Assembly (NCBI RefSeq): GCF_017353415.1
Contig: NZ_JAFMPX010000007.1
Coordinates: 62,001-126,000, forward strand
Direction of reading: 5' to 3'
From: Arthrobacter sp. E3
GTDB lineage: Bacteria; Actinomycetota; Actinomycetes; Actinomycetales; Micrococcaceae
DNA length: 64,000 bases
Part shown: piece after piece, positions 39,385 through 50,952 of the stretch
Position numbering within the stretch: the stretch's first letter is position 1
How the letters are laid out: each line of letters begins with the position of its first letter
Notes under the pieces: generated by a model
Seen by the model: only the letters and a program-made list of their open reading frames with translations
Databases searched by the model: none
Told to the model about the DNA's origin: nothing
Position numbers and translations under genes: made by a program

Positions 39385-40605
39385 CTAGGGATTTCCTCGC
39401 GGTTTTAAGAGTCGTGCCGGCACAATTTTGGCGTTCCCAAACCGGGCAGCAATGGCATCCCCCACCACTTCGGCGTTGCGTGAGTGATCATCACGTGGGT
39501 CTAGGGTGAACTGCAATGGTGCATTCTCCACTGATTCCAACCGCTCCATGCGCAACCCAATCAACCGCACACTTTGCGGCCGTTGACCAAGCGCCTGCAG
39601 CAATGACACGGCACCAGCATAGAGTTGCGTTGCGCTGTCGGTGTTGGCACTGAGCGCCTTCGACCGCGTGATGGTGGCGAAATCGCTGTACTTGATCTTG
39701 ATCGACAAGGTTCGCCCGCTCAGCCCGGCTTCCCGCAACCGCCCAGCCACCCGGTGCGAGAGTCTCAAGAGTTCACGGGTGAGCACCGCGTTCTCAAACG
39801 TGTCCACCGCAAAGGTCTCTTCCGCCCCCATGCTCTTTTCCTGGTGGACAGTGGTCACGGGCCGCGGATCGATGCCCCAAGACAGTGCATGCAGCGCAGC
39901 ACCGGTGCTGCCCAGCGCCTTTTGCAAGGACGCACTCGGGGTCGCAGCTACATCGGCCACTGTGAAGATACCCAGCCGGGCGAGCACTTCCCTCGTCTTG
40001 GCTCCCACGCCCCACAGCGCCTCAACGGGCAGAGTGTGCAAATAATCCACTGTTTGCCCCTTCTCAATCAGCAGCATGCCGTCGGGCTTGCACCGGGTGG
40101 AAGCCACCTTGGCTACGAACTTACTGGCGGCAATGCCCACCGATGCCGTGATGCCCAGTTCAGCTGCGATGCGAGAACGGATCAGCGCCCCAATGTCTAA
40201 CGGCGTACCAAGCCTGCGCAATGAGCCACTGATGTCAAGAAATGCCTCATCCACACTGAGCTGTTCGACCGTGTCGGTGATGGAGCGAAAGACCTCCATC
40301 ACCTGAACCGAAACCTGATGGTACAGCTTTTGCCGGGGGGCAATCACGACGGCGGACGGGCACATCCGCAGCGCCGTCACCATGGGCATGGCGGAACGAA
40401 CGCCGAGGGCCCGTGCCTCATAAGAGGCCGAGAGCACCACGGAACGCCCTTCAGGCTGGCCCACAATGACCTTCCTGCCCAGCAATTCGGGACGGTCGCG
40501 CAACTCCACGGATACAAAGAACGCATCCATATCAACGTGCATAATGGTGCAACCCGTTTGATCAGGGACGTGCCCTGCCCTGGATGCCTGCTGTTGATCT
40601 CTCAC
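39385..40605 (-). CDS. dinB: DNA polymerase IV (Y family)
   Basis: A 406-residue translesion polymerase. Seen: the palm MHVDMDAFFVSVE with its metal ligand, YEARALGVRSAMP, the second catalytic site SVDEAFLDIS, the thumb GIAASKFVAKVAS, and the little-finger domain (SIKIKYSDFATITRS). No clear C-terminal beta-clamp peptide of the QxxLF type is seen, although clamp contacts vary in actinobacterial DinB. The start is GTG 40605. It is divergent from the lipoprotein gene; the gap to the DUF3040-like gene is 243 bases with no other gene seen. Confidence 0.94.
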   Translation of the reverse strand: MRDQQQASRAGHVPDQTGCTIMHVDMDAFFVSVELRDRPELLGRKVIVGQPEGRSVVLSASYEARALGVRSAMPMVTALRMCPSAVVIAPRQKLYHQVSVQVMEVFRSITDTVEQLSVDEAFLDISGSLRRLGTPLDIGALIRSRIAAELGITASVGIAASKFVAKVASTRCKPDGMLLIEKGQTVDYLHTLPVEALWGVGAKTREVLARLGIFTVADVAATPSASLQKALGSTGAALHALSWGIDPRPVTTVHQEKSMGAEETFAVDTFENAVLTRELLRLSHRVAGRLREAGLSGRTLSIKIKYSDFATITRSKALSANTDSATQLYAGAVSLLQALGQRPQSVRLIGLRMERLESVENAPLQFTLDPRDDHSRNAEVVGDAIAARFGNAKIVPARLLKPRGNP

Positions 40606-40762
40606 ACCTCAAGTCTAGTGAGCCGCACCCACACCCAGCTGTCCAGACCAGTGACATACGGGCTTCTTGCCAGTGAGCTGGACGACAGGTGCGGGAGGAC
40701 ATGGGCCGGGCATGGGTAAACTGAGTTCGAAGCCACCGCCCCCGGCAGCTAAGGAAACCACC

Positions 40763-41347
40763 ATGACCAGCCCCACCCCGCGCCACGGAGCCTACCGGCC
40801 ATTGACTCGCAGGAGCCTCCTGGCAGCCGCCGCAGTGTCCGCCGTCGCACTGATGAGCGCATGTTCAGCCCCGGCAACACCTGTTGCTTCCACCACGGCC
40901 AGCAACTCTTCAGCACCAGCGTCCGCCACAGCCACCTCCACGCCGGCAGGCACAGCCCGCGCAAGCACGGCACCTGCCACCGGCACGGCCAAGCCATCGG
41001 CGGAGTCCGCTGTGAAGGAACTCGTGGCCGGGTTCCCTTCGATTGTGCTGCCGCTGATGAAGGGTGCCGAAATACAGGCTTCCAGCTTGGTGCATGCCAG
41101 CCCCGTGTCCACGGCCTCCCTGACAGCCTCCATCACCGCGACTCCGGAGGCCGTTTTGAAGAACTACACGACCGTCCTGACAGCTCAGGGTTTCAAGGCA
41201 CAGCCCGGTGACGCAGTTGATGGGGTGCCCCTGAAGACGTTTGTCCGTGCTGGCGGGCAGGAGATCGTGACGGTCTCCGTTGTCCAGACAACAGCAACGT
41301 CCACCTTCACTTTGGGTGCCACCCTGCTGCCTGCATCGTTCAAGTAG
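40763..41347 (+). CDS. putative Tat-exported lipoprotein, function unknown
   Basis: A 194-residue predicted surface protein. The signal contains a twin-arginine motif (L-T-R-R-S-L-L) and a hydrophobic stretch ending LMSAC34, a lipobox-like cleavage site. A Ser/Thr/Ala-rich linker follows (about 35-85), then a conserved-looking C-terminal domain of about 105 residues with AVLKNYTTVLTAQGFKAQPGD, which I cannot place in a family. ATG 40763 has AAGGAAA ahead. It lies upstream of the polyprenyl synthetase by 88 bases on the same strand. Its processing would need LspA (17253-17807). Confidence 0.72.
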   Translation: MTSPTPRHGAYRPLTRRSLLAAAAVSAVALMSACSAPATPVASTTASNSSAPASATATSTPAGTARASTAPATGTAKPSAESAVKELVAGFPSIVLPLMKGAEIQASSLVHASPVSTASLTASITATPEAVLKNYTTVLTAQGFKAQPGDAVDGVPLKTFVRAGGQEIVTVSVVQTTATSTFTLGATLLPASFK

Positions 41348-41435
41348 GCCCCTGCCCGCCACCGGCACCACGGCTCACCGTTGTTGCCACAGCACGAACC
41401 CCATGCACGCCCTCACAGCAAGGAATCCCACAAGC

Positions 41436-42539
41436 ATGAACGCAATGCCCGTCCGCGACGGCGCAGCCCTTGCTGCCGAAAACGAAGCCTTCGTTGCAGC
41501 AGTTGCGGCCGAACTGCAAGTTTTCCTGGCCGAAAAACGCGAGTTGCTGGAGCAGATCTCACCGGCAACCCTTGTTCTTGTTGATGCCATCAAGACCCTT
41601 GTTACTGGTGGAAAGCGGATGCGGTCCTTGCTTTGCTACTGGGGTTGGCGTGGAGCCGGGGGCGCACCCGACGACGCCGTGATCATCCAGGCAGGCGCCG
41701 CCCTCGAGCTGTTTCAAGCCGCAGCCCTCATCCACGATGACATCATCGACAGGTCGGACACCCGGCGTGGCGGTCCCAGTGTGCACCGCCAATTCAGCAC
41801 TCTGCATGCCGATTCTGGTTGGTCTCTGGATGCAGAGCGCTTTGGCGAAGCCGCCGGCATCTTAACCGGGGATTTGTGTCTGTCCTTGAGCGAAGAGATG
41901 TTCGCCCGTATTGGTTCCGGGGCGCACAGCCGCGCCCGTGCTGTCTTCAACCTCATGCGGGCCGAGGTCATGGCCGGGCAATACCTGGATATCTTGGAAG
42001 AGGTGTCCGGACCATCCAAGCCGCATGAGACCGCCGTCGCCCGGGCTTCCTCCATCATCTTGTACAAGAGCGCCAAGTATTCCTCCGAGCACCCCGTGGT
42101 GTTGGGCGGGGCCCTCGCCGGAGCAAACGAGCAACTTCTCACCGGTTACAGTGATTTTGCCTTGCCGCTTGGACAGGCCTTTCAATTGCGCGACGACGTT
42201 TTGGGGGTGTTTGGGGATCCCGTAAAAACCGGCAAGCCTGCTGGCGACGACCTCCGCGAAGGCAAGCGCACAGTTCTTGTGGGCATGACCATCGATGCGG
42301 CGGATTCCGAAGACCGGGACTTTGTGGATGAGAACTTGGGCCGTCAAGATCTCAGCGAAGAGGAAGTGGCGCGCATGTGCGCCATCATGGTGGACTCCGG
42401 GGCACTGGCGAGCACGGAAGCACTGATCACACAGTTCGGAGAAGCAGCCTTTGGCGCATTGGCCCAGCTGCCGATTGGCGCCGATGCGGCTGCTGCCCTA
42501 GCCGCCCTAGGCAATGCTGCGGTGTCCAGAACGGCCTAG
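41436..42539 (+). CDS. polyprenyl diphosphate synthase (IdsA2 type)
   Basis: A 367-residue all-helical trans-prenyltransferase condensing isopentenyl diphosphate with allylic diphosphates. The first Asp-rich motif is DDIIDRSDTRRGGPSVH and the second QLRDDVLGVFGD; GGKRMR (substrate loop) and KSAKYS are also present. Chain length cannot be read with certainty; geranylgeranyl or longer is likely, for menaquinone or carotenoid precursors. ATG 41436 has AAGGAA ahead. In mycobacteria the homologue neighbours Rv2175c and pknL, as it does here before the inserted ATPase operon. It ends just before a bidirectional terminator. Confidence 0.92.
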   Translation: MNAMPVRDGAALAAENEAFVAAVAAELQVFLAEKRELLEQISPATLVLVDAIKTLVTGGKRMRSLLCYWGWRGAGGAPDDAVIIQAGAALELFQAAALIHDDIIDRSDTRRGGPSVHRQFSTLHADSGWSLDAERFGEAAGILTGDLCLSLSEEMFARIGSGAHSRARAVFNLMRAEVMAGQYLDILEEVSGPSKPHETAVARASSIILYKSAKYSSEHPVVLGGALAGANEQLLTGYSDFALPLGQAFQLRDDVLGVFGDPVKTGKPAGDDLREGKRTVLVGMTIDAADSEDRDFVDENLGRQDLSEEEVARMCAIMVDSGALASTEALITQFGEAAFGALAQLPIGADAAAALAALGNAAVSRTA

Positions 42540-42547
42540 ACGGCATC

Positions 42548-42608
42548 AAAAAGCCTGCCAGCTTCCCACGCTGAGGTTCTCAGTTCCGGGGCTGCTGGCA
42601 GGCTTTTT
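42548..42608. terminator. bidirectional terminator
   Basis: A perfect 15-bp inverted repeat (aaaaagcctgccagc with gctggcaggcttttt) with a 31-base loop lies between the convergent polyprenyl synthetase and Rv2175c-type genes. A- and T-runs flank the stem, so it can end transcription from both sides. Confidence 0.85.
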
Positions 42609-42633
42609 CCTGCTCTGGCTTCTTGCTGGCGTG

Positions 42634-43005
42634 CTACCAGCCGAGGGCTGCAGCCCGACGGCGAATTTCAGTTTTGCGGCCCTCACGTAGGGCGTCAATG
42701 GGGCGTCCGGGCAGTGACTCATCTGCGGTGTAGAGCCAGGTGATGGCTTCCTCATCTTCAAAGCCGGCATCGTGAAGCACCGTGATGGTGCCCTTCAGGC
42801 TATCAAGAACGTGGTCACCGTCAATGAACTCCGCAGGGACGGCCCTGATGGAACGCTCACCTACGCGCGCTGCTAACAAGGAACCGTCCTTGACAAGGGC
42901 ATGGACTTTGGTGACCGAGACATCAAGCATCTCGGCGACATCGGGCAGGGGCAACCATTCGCTGACTACTGTTTCAACATTACTCACCCTGAAAGGTTCC
43001 CACAT
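42634..43005 (-). CDS. Rv2175c-type DNA-binding protein
   Basis: A 123-residue protein with an N-terminal helix-turn-helix of the excisionase/MerR type (EWLPLPDVAEMLDVSVTKVHALVKDGSLLAARVG) and a C-terminal helical part (ITVLHDAGFEDEEAITWLYTADESLPGRPIDALREG). In Mycobacterium tuberculosis Rv2175c is a substrate of the kinase PknL, encoded next to it; here the kinase gene (52616) is 9.6 kb away because of the intervening genes. ATG 43005 has AGGA ahead; GTG 42987 is an alternative. It is divergent from the transglycosylase gene. Confidence 0.88.
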   Translation of the reverse strand: MWEPFRVSNVETVVSEWLPLPDVAEMLDVSVTKVHALVKDGSLLAARVGERSIRAVPAEFIDGDHVLDSLKGTITVLHDAGFEDEEAITWLYTADESLPGRPIDALREGRKTEIRRRAAALGW

Positions 43006-43161
43006 TTTTCCTGTTCCTGTACAAATTTAGTGACGTGTGCAAAGGGCTGCGAGACGGTTAGAGCCTACTCATGGGTATTTTCGTGTAAATTCACTTCTAG
43101 TCGCTTTAGAAACACCATCATCATTAGCCCCATCCGTAACGAAACCTTGAGGTATGCACCC

Positions 43162-44484
43162 ATGACGCAATCACAACTTTTGACCTCCGGCAGTAAAAAG
43201 CTGGTGGCTGTCGCCACCGCCGCCATTCCGGTGGTCATACTCTCTTCGCTGGTGTTGGCCCACCCGGCCGCCGCCGTCCAGGCATACGCAGCCGGGAACA
43301 GCATTCCGGCAGCCATGGTGGCCAGCTCCCTACCACGGAGCATCATGGCCACGGGCGGGGCGGTCAAGGCTTTCTTGAAAGCTCAGCCCGTGGGGGCCAT
43401 CACGCACACAGTTGTGGCAGGCGACACCGTGTCAGCCATTGCTGCCCGCTTCGGGGTGTCTACGGATTCGGTGCTCTCAGCCAACAACCTGACGGCCAGC
43501 ACACTCATTCACCCCGGCAAGGTCCTGAAAATTTCAGGTGCCGCAGCGGGCCAGGGCGCAGCTCCAGCGGCTCCGTCCTCCGAGGCCAACTACACCGTGC
43601 GTACTGGGGACACCTTGGGCGGTATTGCAGCCCAACACAACATCTCCCTGGCGACTATCTTTTCGCTGAACGGGCTCAGCGGCAGCTCCGTCATCCACCC
43701 CGGCCAGAGCGTCAAGGTTGGAGGGAAGGCTGCGGCGGCTTCGCCGTCGGCCTCCTCGGAGCAGGTACAGAACACCGGCGGCGGGGGCAAATACGTGATC
43801 CGCGCCGGTGACACGCTCTCAGCCATCGCCGCCAAGCACAATGTGAGCCTGTCCTCCTTGCTGGTCGCCAACGGAGCGGACCCGAAGACGACCATCTACC
43901 CGGGCAAGACGCTTTCCATTCCCGGCGTCAACGCTGCCTCAAGCTCCGTGACCGCCATAGCACCTGTCGCGGAAGCCCCAGCCCTGAGAGCCGATCAGCG
44001 CGTGCCCAGCACCTTCCTGCACTACACCTACCCCGACGCCGTGGTCAATGACGCCGACCGGAACAAGGCGGCCTTGCTGGCCGCGCCGTCCCCTTCACGG
44101 TCCCAGATGCAGCAACTGGTAGCCAGCACGGCTACCAGCATGGGCGTTGATCCGGCACTGGCCATGGCGTTCGCGCAGCAGGAATCCGGCTTCAACCACC
44201 AGTCGGTGTCCCCCGCCAACGCCATTGGCACCATGCAAGTCATCCCTTCGGCTGGCGAGTGGGCCTCGGGCTTGGTGGGACGCCAGCTGAACCTGCTCGA
44301 CCCGCAGGACAATGTCACTGCAGGCGTGGCCATCATTCGGGCACTGCACCGAGGCGCCGCAAGCGAGGACATTGCCATTGCGGGGTATTACCAGGGACAG
44401 TACTCAGTGAGTATCTACGGCATGTTCGGTGACACGGTGAACTATGTGGCTGGCATCAAGGCCAACCGCGAGCTTTTCCGCTAG
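43162..44484 (+). CDS. secreted lytic transglycosylase with three LysM domains
   Basis: A 440-residue wall hydrolase. The signal peptide occupies about residues 1-45 with AHPAAAVQA-type cleavage. Three LysM domains (about 81-125, 143-187, 210-254; each with GDTxxxIAxxx and HPG/YPG-x-x-L or V) bind peptidoglycan. The C-terminal SLT fold carries the catalytic Glu341 in QQESGF, followed by AIGTMQVIP and NVTAGVAII. ATG 43162 was chosen because the signal peptide starts there; TTGAGG lies ahead. Likely role: remodelling glycan strands during growth. The next plus-strand gene is pknL, more than 8 kb on; the ATPase operon on the opposite strand lies between them. Confidence 0.92.
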   Translation: MTQSQLLTSGSKKLVAVATAAIPVVILSSLVLAHPAAAVQAYAAGNSIPAAMVASSLPRSIMATGGAVKAFLKAQPVGAITHTVVAGDTVSAIAARFGVSTDSVLSANNLTASTLIHPGKVLKISGAAAGQGAAPAAPSSEANYTVRTGDTLGGIAAQHNISLATIFSLNGLSGSSVIHPGQSVKVGGKAAAASPSASSEQVQNTGGGGKYVIRAGDTLSAIAAKHNVSLSSLLVANGADPKTTIYPGKTLSIPGVNAASSSVTAIAPVAEAPALRADQRVPSTFLHYTYPDAVVNDADRNKAALLAAPSPSRSQMQQLVASTATSMGVDPALAMAFAQQESGFNHQSVSPANAIGTMQVIPSAGEWASGLVGRQLNLLDPQDNVTAGVAIIRALHRGAASEDIAIAGYYQGQYSVSIYGMFGDTVNYVAGIKANRELFR

Positions 44485-44525
44485 AAAGCGATTTGCAAGG
44501 GACCGGCGCGCTGAGGCGGTGAGTG

Positions 44526-44579
44526 AACGGCGGATGGCTTGGCCGGGGGTGTTGCATGGGGCCGGGCACATCCGCCGTT
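44526..44579. terminator. hairpin between transglycosylase and V-ATPase subunit D genes
   Basis: An 11-bp perfect stem (aacggcggatg with catccgccgtt) and a 32-base loop, located between two convergent genes. No T-run follows, so it may be a weak bidirectional terminator. Confidence 0.5.
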
Positions 44580-44622
44580 GTAGTACAAGGTTGGGTTGAC
44601 CCTTGCCTATGAGGTTGTTGGA

Positions 44623-45270
44623 TCACTGACGAACATGTCGTTCCGTCGTGTCGAAAGTCTGTGCCACTTTGGCCGTATTTCCCGGTTTTCGGTCGGCAGC
44701 CCAGCGAAGACGCAGGCTTTCCTCAAGTTCTTGCGCGTCCAGGAGTCGTCGGATAGTCTGCAGGTTATTTTCGAGTCTGGGAATCCAACGGTTTTCAACT
44801 GCCCGCTGGCGGGTCCTTGTTGCTGCGAGCTCGGCAGACAGCTGCATTGCCGCACGCTTGAGAGCCGCATACCGAACTCCCGCAACAAGTGCCCTGCGAT
44901 GTGCTGAAGCCGTGTAGGACAAGGCTGAGCTTCCCCCCATCGGCGGCAGCTCCGGGAGACGGCATTCCGAGCCTTCGGGAAACCGCACGCCCATCGCGTT
45001 GCCCCACGTCAACACGACTGTGGAGGCTTCCAATGGTGCCGCTGACTCTATCCTGGCGCTTCCATCCAGGGCGGCGCAGCGGCGCATCCAAAGGGCGGCC
45101 TCCCTGGCAAGGGACTCCCATTCCTTACAGGCCAGTTCAGCGTTGAGTTGAACCTGTTCAAGCTGGTCCCCCAAGAGGTGCTGCTTACGATCCAGGAGGC
45201 GTGCCCCGTGGCGGGCTGTCTCCAACCGGCGCTCGATCTGGACCTTAGCCGCCCGCCCCATGCTGCTCAT
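44623..45270 (-). CDS. V/A-type ATPase subunit D (central stalk)
   Basis: A 215-residue coiled-coil rotor axle that couples the catalytic hexamer to the membrane ring. The N-terminal GRAAKVQIERRLETARHGARLLDRKQHLL and the C-terminal helix (RTRQRAVENRWIPRLENNLQTIRRLLDAQELEE) are the two long helices typical of subunit D; the middle (about 70-120) is the short head. It overlaps subunit B by four bases (ATGA) and is the last gene of the operon. Confidence 0.9.
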   Translation of the reverse strand: MSSMGRAAKVQIERRLETARHGARLLDRKQHLLGDQLEQVQLNAELACKEWESLAREAALWMRRCAALDGSARIESAAPLEASTVVLTWGNAMGVRFPEGSECRLPELPPMGGSSALSYTASAHRRALVAGVRYAALKRAAMQLSAELAATRTRQRAVENRWIPRLENNLQTIRRLLDAQELEESLRLRWAADRKPGNTAKVAQTFDTTERHVRQ

Positions 45271-46718
45271 TCACCGTCATCCCCCTTGGGCAAGTATTTC
45301 TCCAGGAGCGCGGTCGACAGCATGGTCAATTCCTGTTTCGGAAGAGCTGCCAGAGCAGCCCACGCCCGGTCAAGCGTATCCGCCAAGGACCTCACTTCGT
45401 CCCGTCCTTGGTCAAAAAGTCCCTCCTCCACCAGGGTTCGGTACTTGATGTAGCTGCGGTCGGTTTCGCTCAAAGCTGCCTCTCCCACCAGCTCGGCCAG
45501 CTCAGTTGCCTGCCGAGCACGGGCCAGGGCGGCCAGCACCTGGGCCGCCACGTCAAGATGATCCTCCCTGGTGCGTCCCTTGCCTGCCCCGCTGCGCATC
45601 AAGCGCGACAGCGAGGAAAGGACATCCACCGGCGGGTAGATGCCCCGGGCTGCCACGTCCTGTGAAAGGACAATCTGACCCTCAGTGATGTAGCCAGTCA
45701 AATCGGGCACAGGGTGCGTGATGTCCCCGCCGGGCATTGTCAACACAGGCACGATTGTCACCGAACCGTCGCGGCCCTTGACCCGTCCGCAGCGCTCGTA
45801 CAGGGTTGCAAGATCGCTGTAGAGGTAGCCTGGATACCCCCGCCGGGCCGGTATTTCCCGCCGGGCCGCAGATACTTCTCTAACGGCTTCGGCGTAACTG
45901 GTCATGTCCGACATGATCACAAGCACATCATGGCCTTCGGTGTATGCCAGATGTTCCGCTATGGTCAGTGCAATTCTCGGGGTGAGTATCCGTTCAATGA
46001 CCGGATCGTCTGCGGCATTGAGGAGTAGTGTCAGCTCGCCTCCTGCAGACCGTTCTTCAAGACGGTCCCTGACATACGCAATGTCGGCATGGGTCAACCC
46101 CATGGCAGCGAACACCACGCGAAACGTCTGGCCGCCAGCGGTCGCCTGCGCCGCGATCTGCGTTGCCAGCGTCAAATGAGGTAGGCCCGGCACCGAGAAA
46201 ATAGGCAGTTTTTGTCCCCTGACAAGCGTGGCCAGCCCATCGATGACGGAGATGCCGGTCAGGACGGGCTCCTGTGGAGGATCCCGGTAAACTGGGTTCA
46301 GGGGCCACCCGCTGACAGGCAGCGTCGCCGTACCCGTCACAGGTGGTCCACCATCGAGTGGTTCTCCACGACCATTGCAGACCCGCCCAAGCCATTCCGT
46401 TCCCACTTGAACGTGCAGTGGGCGGCCATCGAAACGGATTCGAATTCCCTCCAGAGACATGCCGTCAGTGCTTTCCAGCACTTGCAAGGTGGCAAGGTCA
46501 TGATCCACTTCAAGTACAAGTCCGTGTCTGCACTCGCCGCGTGCCATGTCAACGGTGGCAAATTCGTCCCACCCGACGCCATGGACACCGCCAACCACGA
46601 GCAGCGGACCGCGAAGCTCACGAATGTCTCCGTGAGAGACCTGCGGAGCAAAGCGAACAGCTGGGGCTGGCGCTGCGGCTTCGCCCTGGCCCGGCGAAGC
46701 TCCACGCAAGTCCATCAT
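45267..46718 (-). CDS. V/A-type ATPase subunit B (regulatory/non-catalytic)
   Basis: A 483-residue subunit alternating with A in the head. Seen: an RFDGRPL-type beta-barrel start, [27 protein letters not shown] (altered P-loop region, without a GxxGxGKT motif), [55 protein letters not shown], and [17 protein letters not shown]. All are diagnostic of type-B subunits. Start and end overlap A and D by four bases each. The N-terminus has about 20 extra Ala/Pro-rich residues. Confidence 0.93.
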   Translation of the reverse strand: [483 protein letters not shown]

Positions 46719-48463
46719 TTCAGGGTCTCCAGCTCCATGAGAAACTCAACGCCGCGGGCCCTGACAGCCGCTGCATCCGCAGGGCCGCATTCTTCGCGGG
46801 CTCGAAGCACCGGTCCGAGGTCGACTTGCTCAATGGTCGTTGCTGACACGCCACGCTCAATGAGCCGTTGGCAGGCATCCACCACATCAAGCACCAGGTC
46901 CAGCAGTGCGGCGGCTTTTCCCGTCGAACAAAAGGCATCGTTGGCATTCAGTGCGTTCTGCATCAGCACTCCGTCCCTGAGCAGCCTGCCTCCGAGCAAC
47001 AGCACACGTTCCTGGGCCGGTAACGACGAACTGCCGATAATCTCTGCCAGTTCGGCCAGCCGGTCCGACTCCGCCAGCAGGGCAATTGCCCGTTCCCTGC
47101 GGGCTGCCCAATCCGGTCGGCCGTTGGCCGCATGCCACGCTCCAAGTTCTTCAGCATCCCTGGCAAAGGAGCCGGTCCAGCTGACGGCAGGATAGTGCCG
47201 GGAATAGGCCAGGTCCCTGTCCAACATCCACAGTGACCGCACAAAACGTTGGGAGTCGGTGGTGACGGGTTCCGTCATGTCCCCACCGGGCGGAGAAACG
47301 GCGCCGATCACGGTAACTGAGGCGGTCTGCCCGCCGAGAGTTGTGACACGGCCAGCCCGCTCGTAGAAAGAGGCCAGTTCGGAGGACAGGTTGGCGGGAT
47401 AGCCTTCTTCCGCAGGAAGGTCGCCGTTCCGGTTGGCGAATTCCCGCAGCGCTTCGGCCCACCTCGACGTGGAGTCGGCGATCACGACAACGTCATATCC
47501 CATATCACGGTAGTACTCTGCCACCGTGATACCGGTAAAAATGCTCGCCTCGCGAGCCATCATGGGCATGTTTGAGGTGTTGGCGATGATGACGGTGCGG
47601 TCGATCAGCTTGCCCCCGGTTCTGGCGTCCTCGAGCTGCGACAAACCGGCCAGCACATCAGCCATTTCGTTGCCTCGCTCCCCACAGCCCACGTAGACAA
47701 TGACGTCGGCATCACTCCACTTGGCGATCTGCTGCAACATCATCGTTTTCCCAGTTCCGAAGCCTCCAGGCACCGTCGCGGCAGCCCCACGTGCCACCGG
47801 AAACATCAGGTCGAGGACTCGTTGGCCGGTATGCAGCGGCACTGCGTCAGTGTTTCGCGAACGGAACGGACGGGCCCGTCGTATCGGTGAGGGTTCGGCG
47901 AGGGTCACGCTGGTGCCAGCCACCACGGCTATCGGGTCAACCCCCCGCACGCGGCTTTCCTGGGCCAACCAGCTCAGCTCGCCGAACACACCGGCAGGCA
48001 CCAGAACCCGATGCTCAACCGAGCCTGATTCCGGCACAGTGCCGAGAATATCGCCGGGCGAAACATTGGTGCCGGCAACTGCCGTGGGATTAAAGGTCCA
48101 TTCGCGTGCCAGGACCACGGGGTCTGCCAAGGAACCCGATCGTTCCGGTGTCAGCCACATAGGCGCCGAGGATAGGGGCCGCATCAAGCCGTCGAAGACC
48201 TGGCCGAGCAGACCCGGACCCATGAGCCCGGACAGCTCGTCGCCGGTGGCGGCGGCAACATCGCCCGCTTTCAACCCGCCAGTATATTCATAGGCCTGAA
48301 GTGTGGCCTTGTTGCCCACGATGGCCACCGTTTCCGCGATGATCCGCTGGGGTCCCACTGTGATCAGTTCAAGCATGGATAAACCTTCCACGCCCTCAAC
48401 CTCCACCAAGGGTCCGCTGACCCGCACGACCCGGCCATCCTGCCGGGCTGCTAAAGATTCCAC
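46715..48463 (-). CDS. V/A-type ATPase catalytic subunit A
   Basis: A 582-residue catalytic subunit that hydrolyses or makes ATP. The P-loop is G233-GFGTGK-T240. The non-homologous insertion specific to V/A-type A subunits is present (about 110-200). Other signatures are YVGCGERGNEMADVL, NTSNMPMMAREASIFTGITVAEYYRDMGYDV, DSTSRWAEALRE, and GYPANLSSELASFYERAGRV. Length and motifs fit archaeal/bacterial A-subunits, not F-type alpha or beta. It overlaps subunit E by 13 bases and B by 4. The intact catalytic residues argue that the complex is, or was until recently, functional. Confidence 0.95.
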   Translation of the reverse strand: MESLAARQDGRVVRVSGPLVEVEGVEGLSMLELITVGPQRIIAETVAIVGNKATLQAYEYTGGLKAGDVAAATGDELSGLMGPGLLGQVFDGLMRPLSSAPMWLTPERSGSLADPVVLAREWTFNPTAVAGTNVSPGDILGTVPESGSVEHRVLVPAGVFGELSWLAQESRVRGVDPIAVVAGTSVTLAEPSPIRRARPFRSRNTDAVPLHTGQRVLDLMFPVARGAAATVPGGFGTGKTMMLQQIAKWSDADVIVYVGCGERGNEMADVLAGLSQLEDARTGGKLIDRTVIIANTSNMPMMAREASIFTGITVAEYYRDMGYDVVVIADSTSRWAEALREFANRNGDLPAEEGYPANLSSELASFYERAGRVTTLGGQTASVTVIGAVSPPGGDMTEPVTTDSQRFVRSLWMLDRDLAYSRHYPAVSWTGSFARDAEELGAWHAANGRPDWAARRERAIALLAESDRLAELAEIIGSSSLPAQERVLLLGGRLLRDGVLMQNALNANDAFCSTGKAAALLDLVLDVVDACQRLIERGVSATTIEQVDLGPVLRAREECGPADAAAVRARGVEFLMELETLK

Positions 48464-48968
48464 AGCTCACGCGCCTCGGGCATGGACTCCAGGGTCATCC
48501 CCGCCAGAATGGGAAGGGAAAGATCCAGTCGACGCGCGCCTGCCTCTCCGATGACGCCTCCGTCAGGACTCATGGACACGCTGGCTGCCGCTCCCAGCAG
48601 GTCCAGACAGTGCTGCGTCAGCGCATTCACCAGTGCCGGGTATCGTTGGTCGTGTTGCAGCGTAAGGGCTCTGGTCCGCAACTGCTGGCGGAGTTCCTGC
48701 AGCAGTCTGCTGCGCTGTGCCAAGACAAGTTCGTTGGCCTCCCGGCGTACCCTGGACGACCGAAGAGCTGCCTCGGACCGAGCCGCCGCCTCGCCGTCCT
48801 TTACAGCTGCAGCCACGATGAGGGCGGCTTGTTCCCGCGAGTCAGCCAGCAGGGCAATGACTTGCTGGCGGGCCGCCTCCCTAAGTTCGGAGGCCTCCTC
48901 ATCTGCCGCTGACCGGAGGGCCTCCCGAATGGGGGCGAGGGCACCGTCAGCTTCCGGCGACAGCATGG

Positions 48969-48972
<4 letters not shown>
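48451..48972 (-). CDS. V/A-type ATPase peripheral-stalk subunit E
   Basis: A 173-residue protein with a long N-terminal Ala/Glu/Arg-rich helix (about 10-110, with EASELREAARQQVIALLADSR) and a small globular C-terminus (YPALVNALTQHCLDL, then GGVIGEAGARRLDLSLPI), as in subunit E of the stator. Identification is by architecture and gene order. The ATG shares four bases with the subunit F stop (ATGA), so its translation may depend on ribosomes finishing F; see the F entry. Confidence 0.8.

Positions 48973-50938
<1,966 letters not shown>

Positions 50939-50952
<14 letters not shown>

Noticed and set aside
43006-43161. Possible c-di-AMP riboswitch before the LysM transglycosylase
   Set aside because: Such riboswitches precede similar genes in actinobacteria, but this gap is too short and lacks the expected conserved segments.
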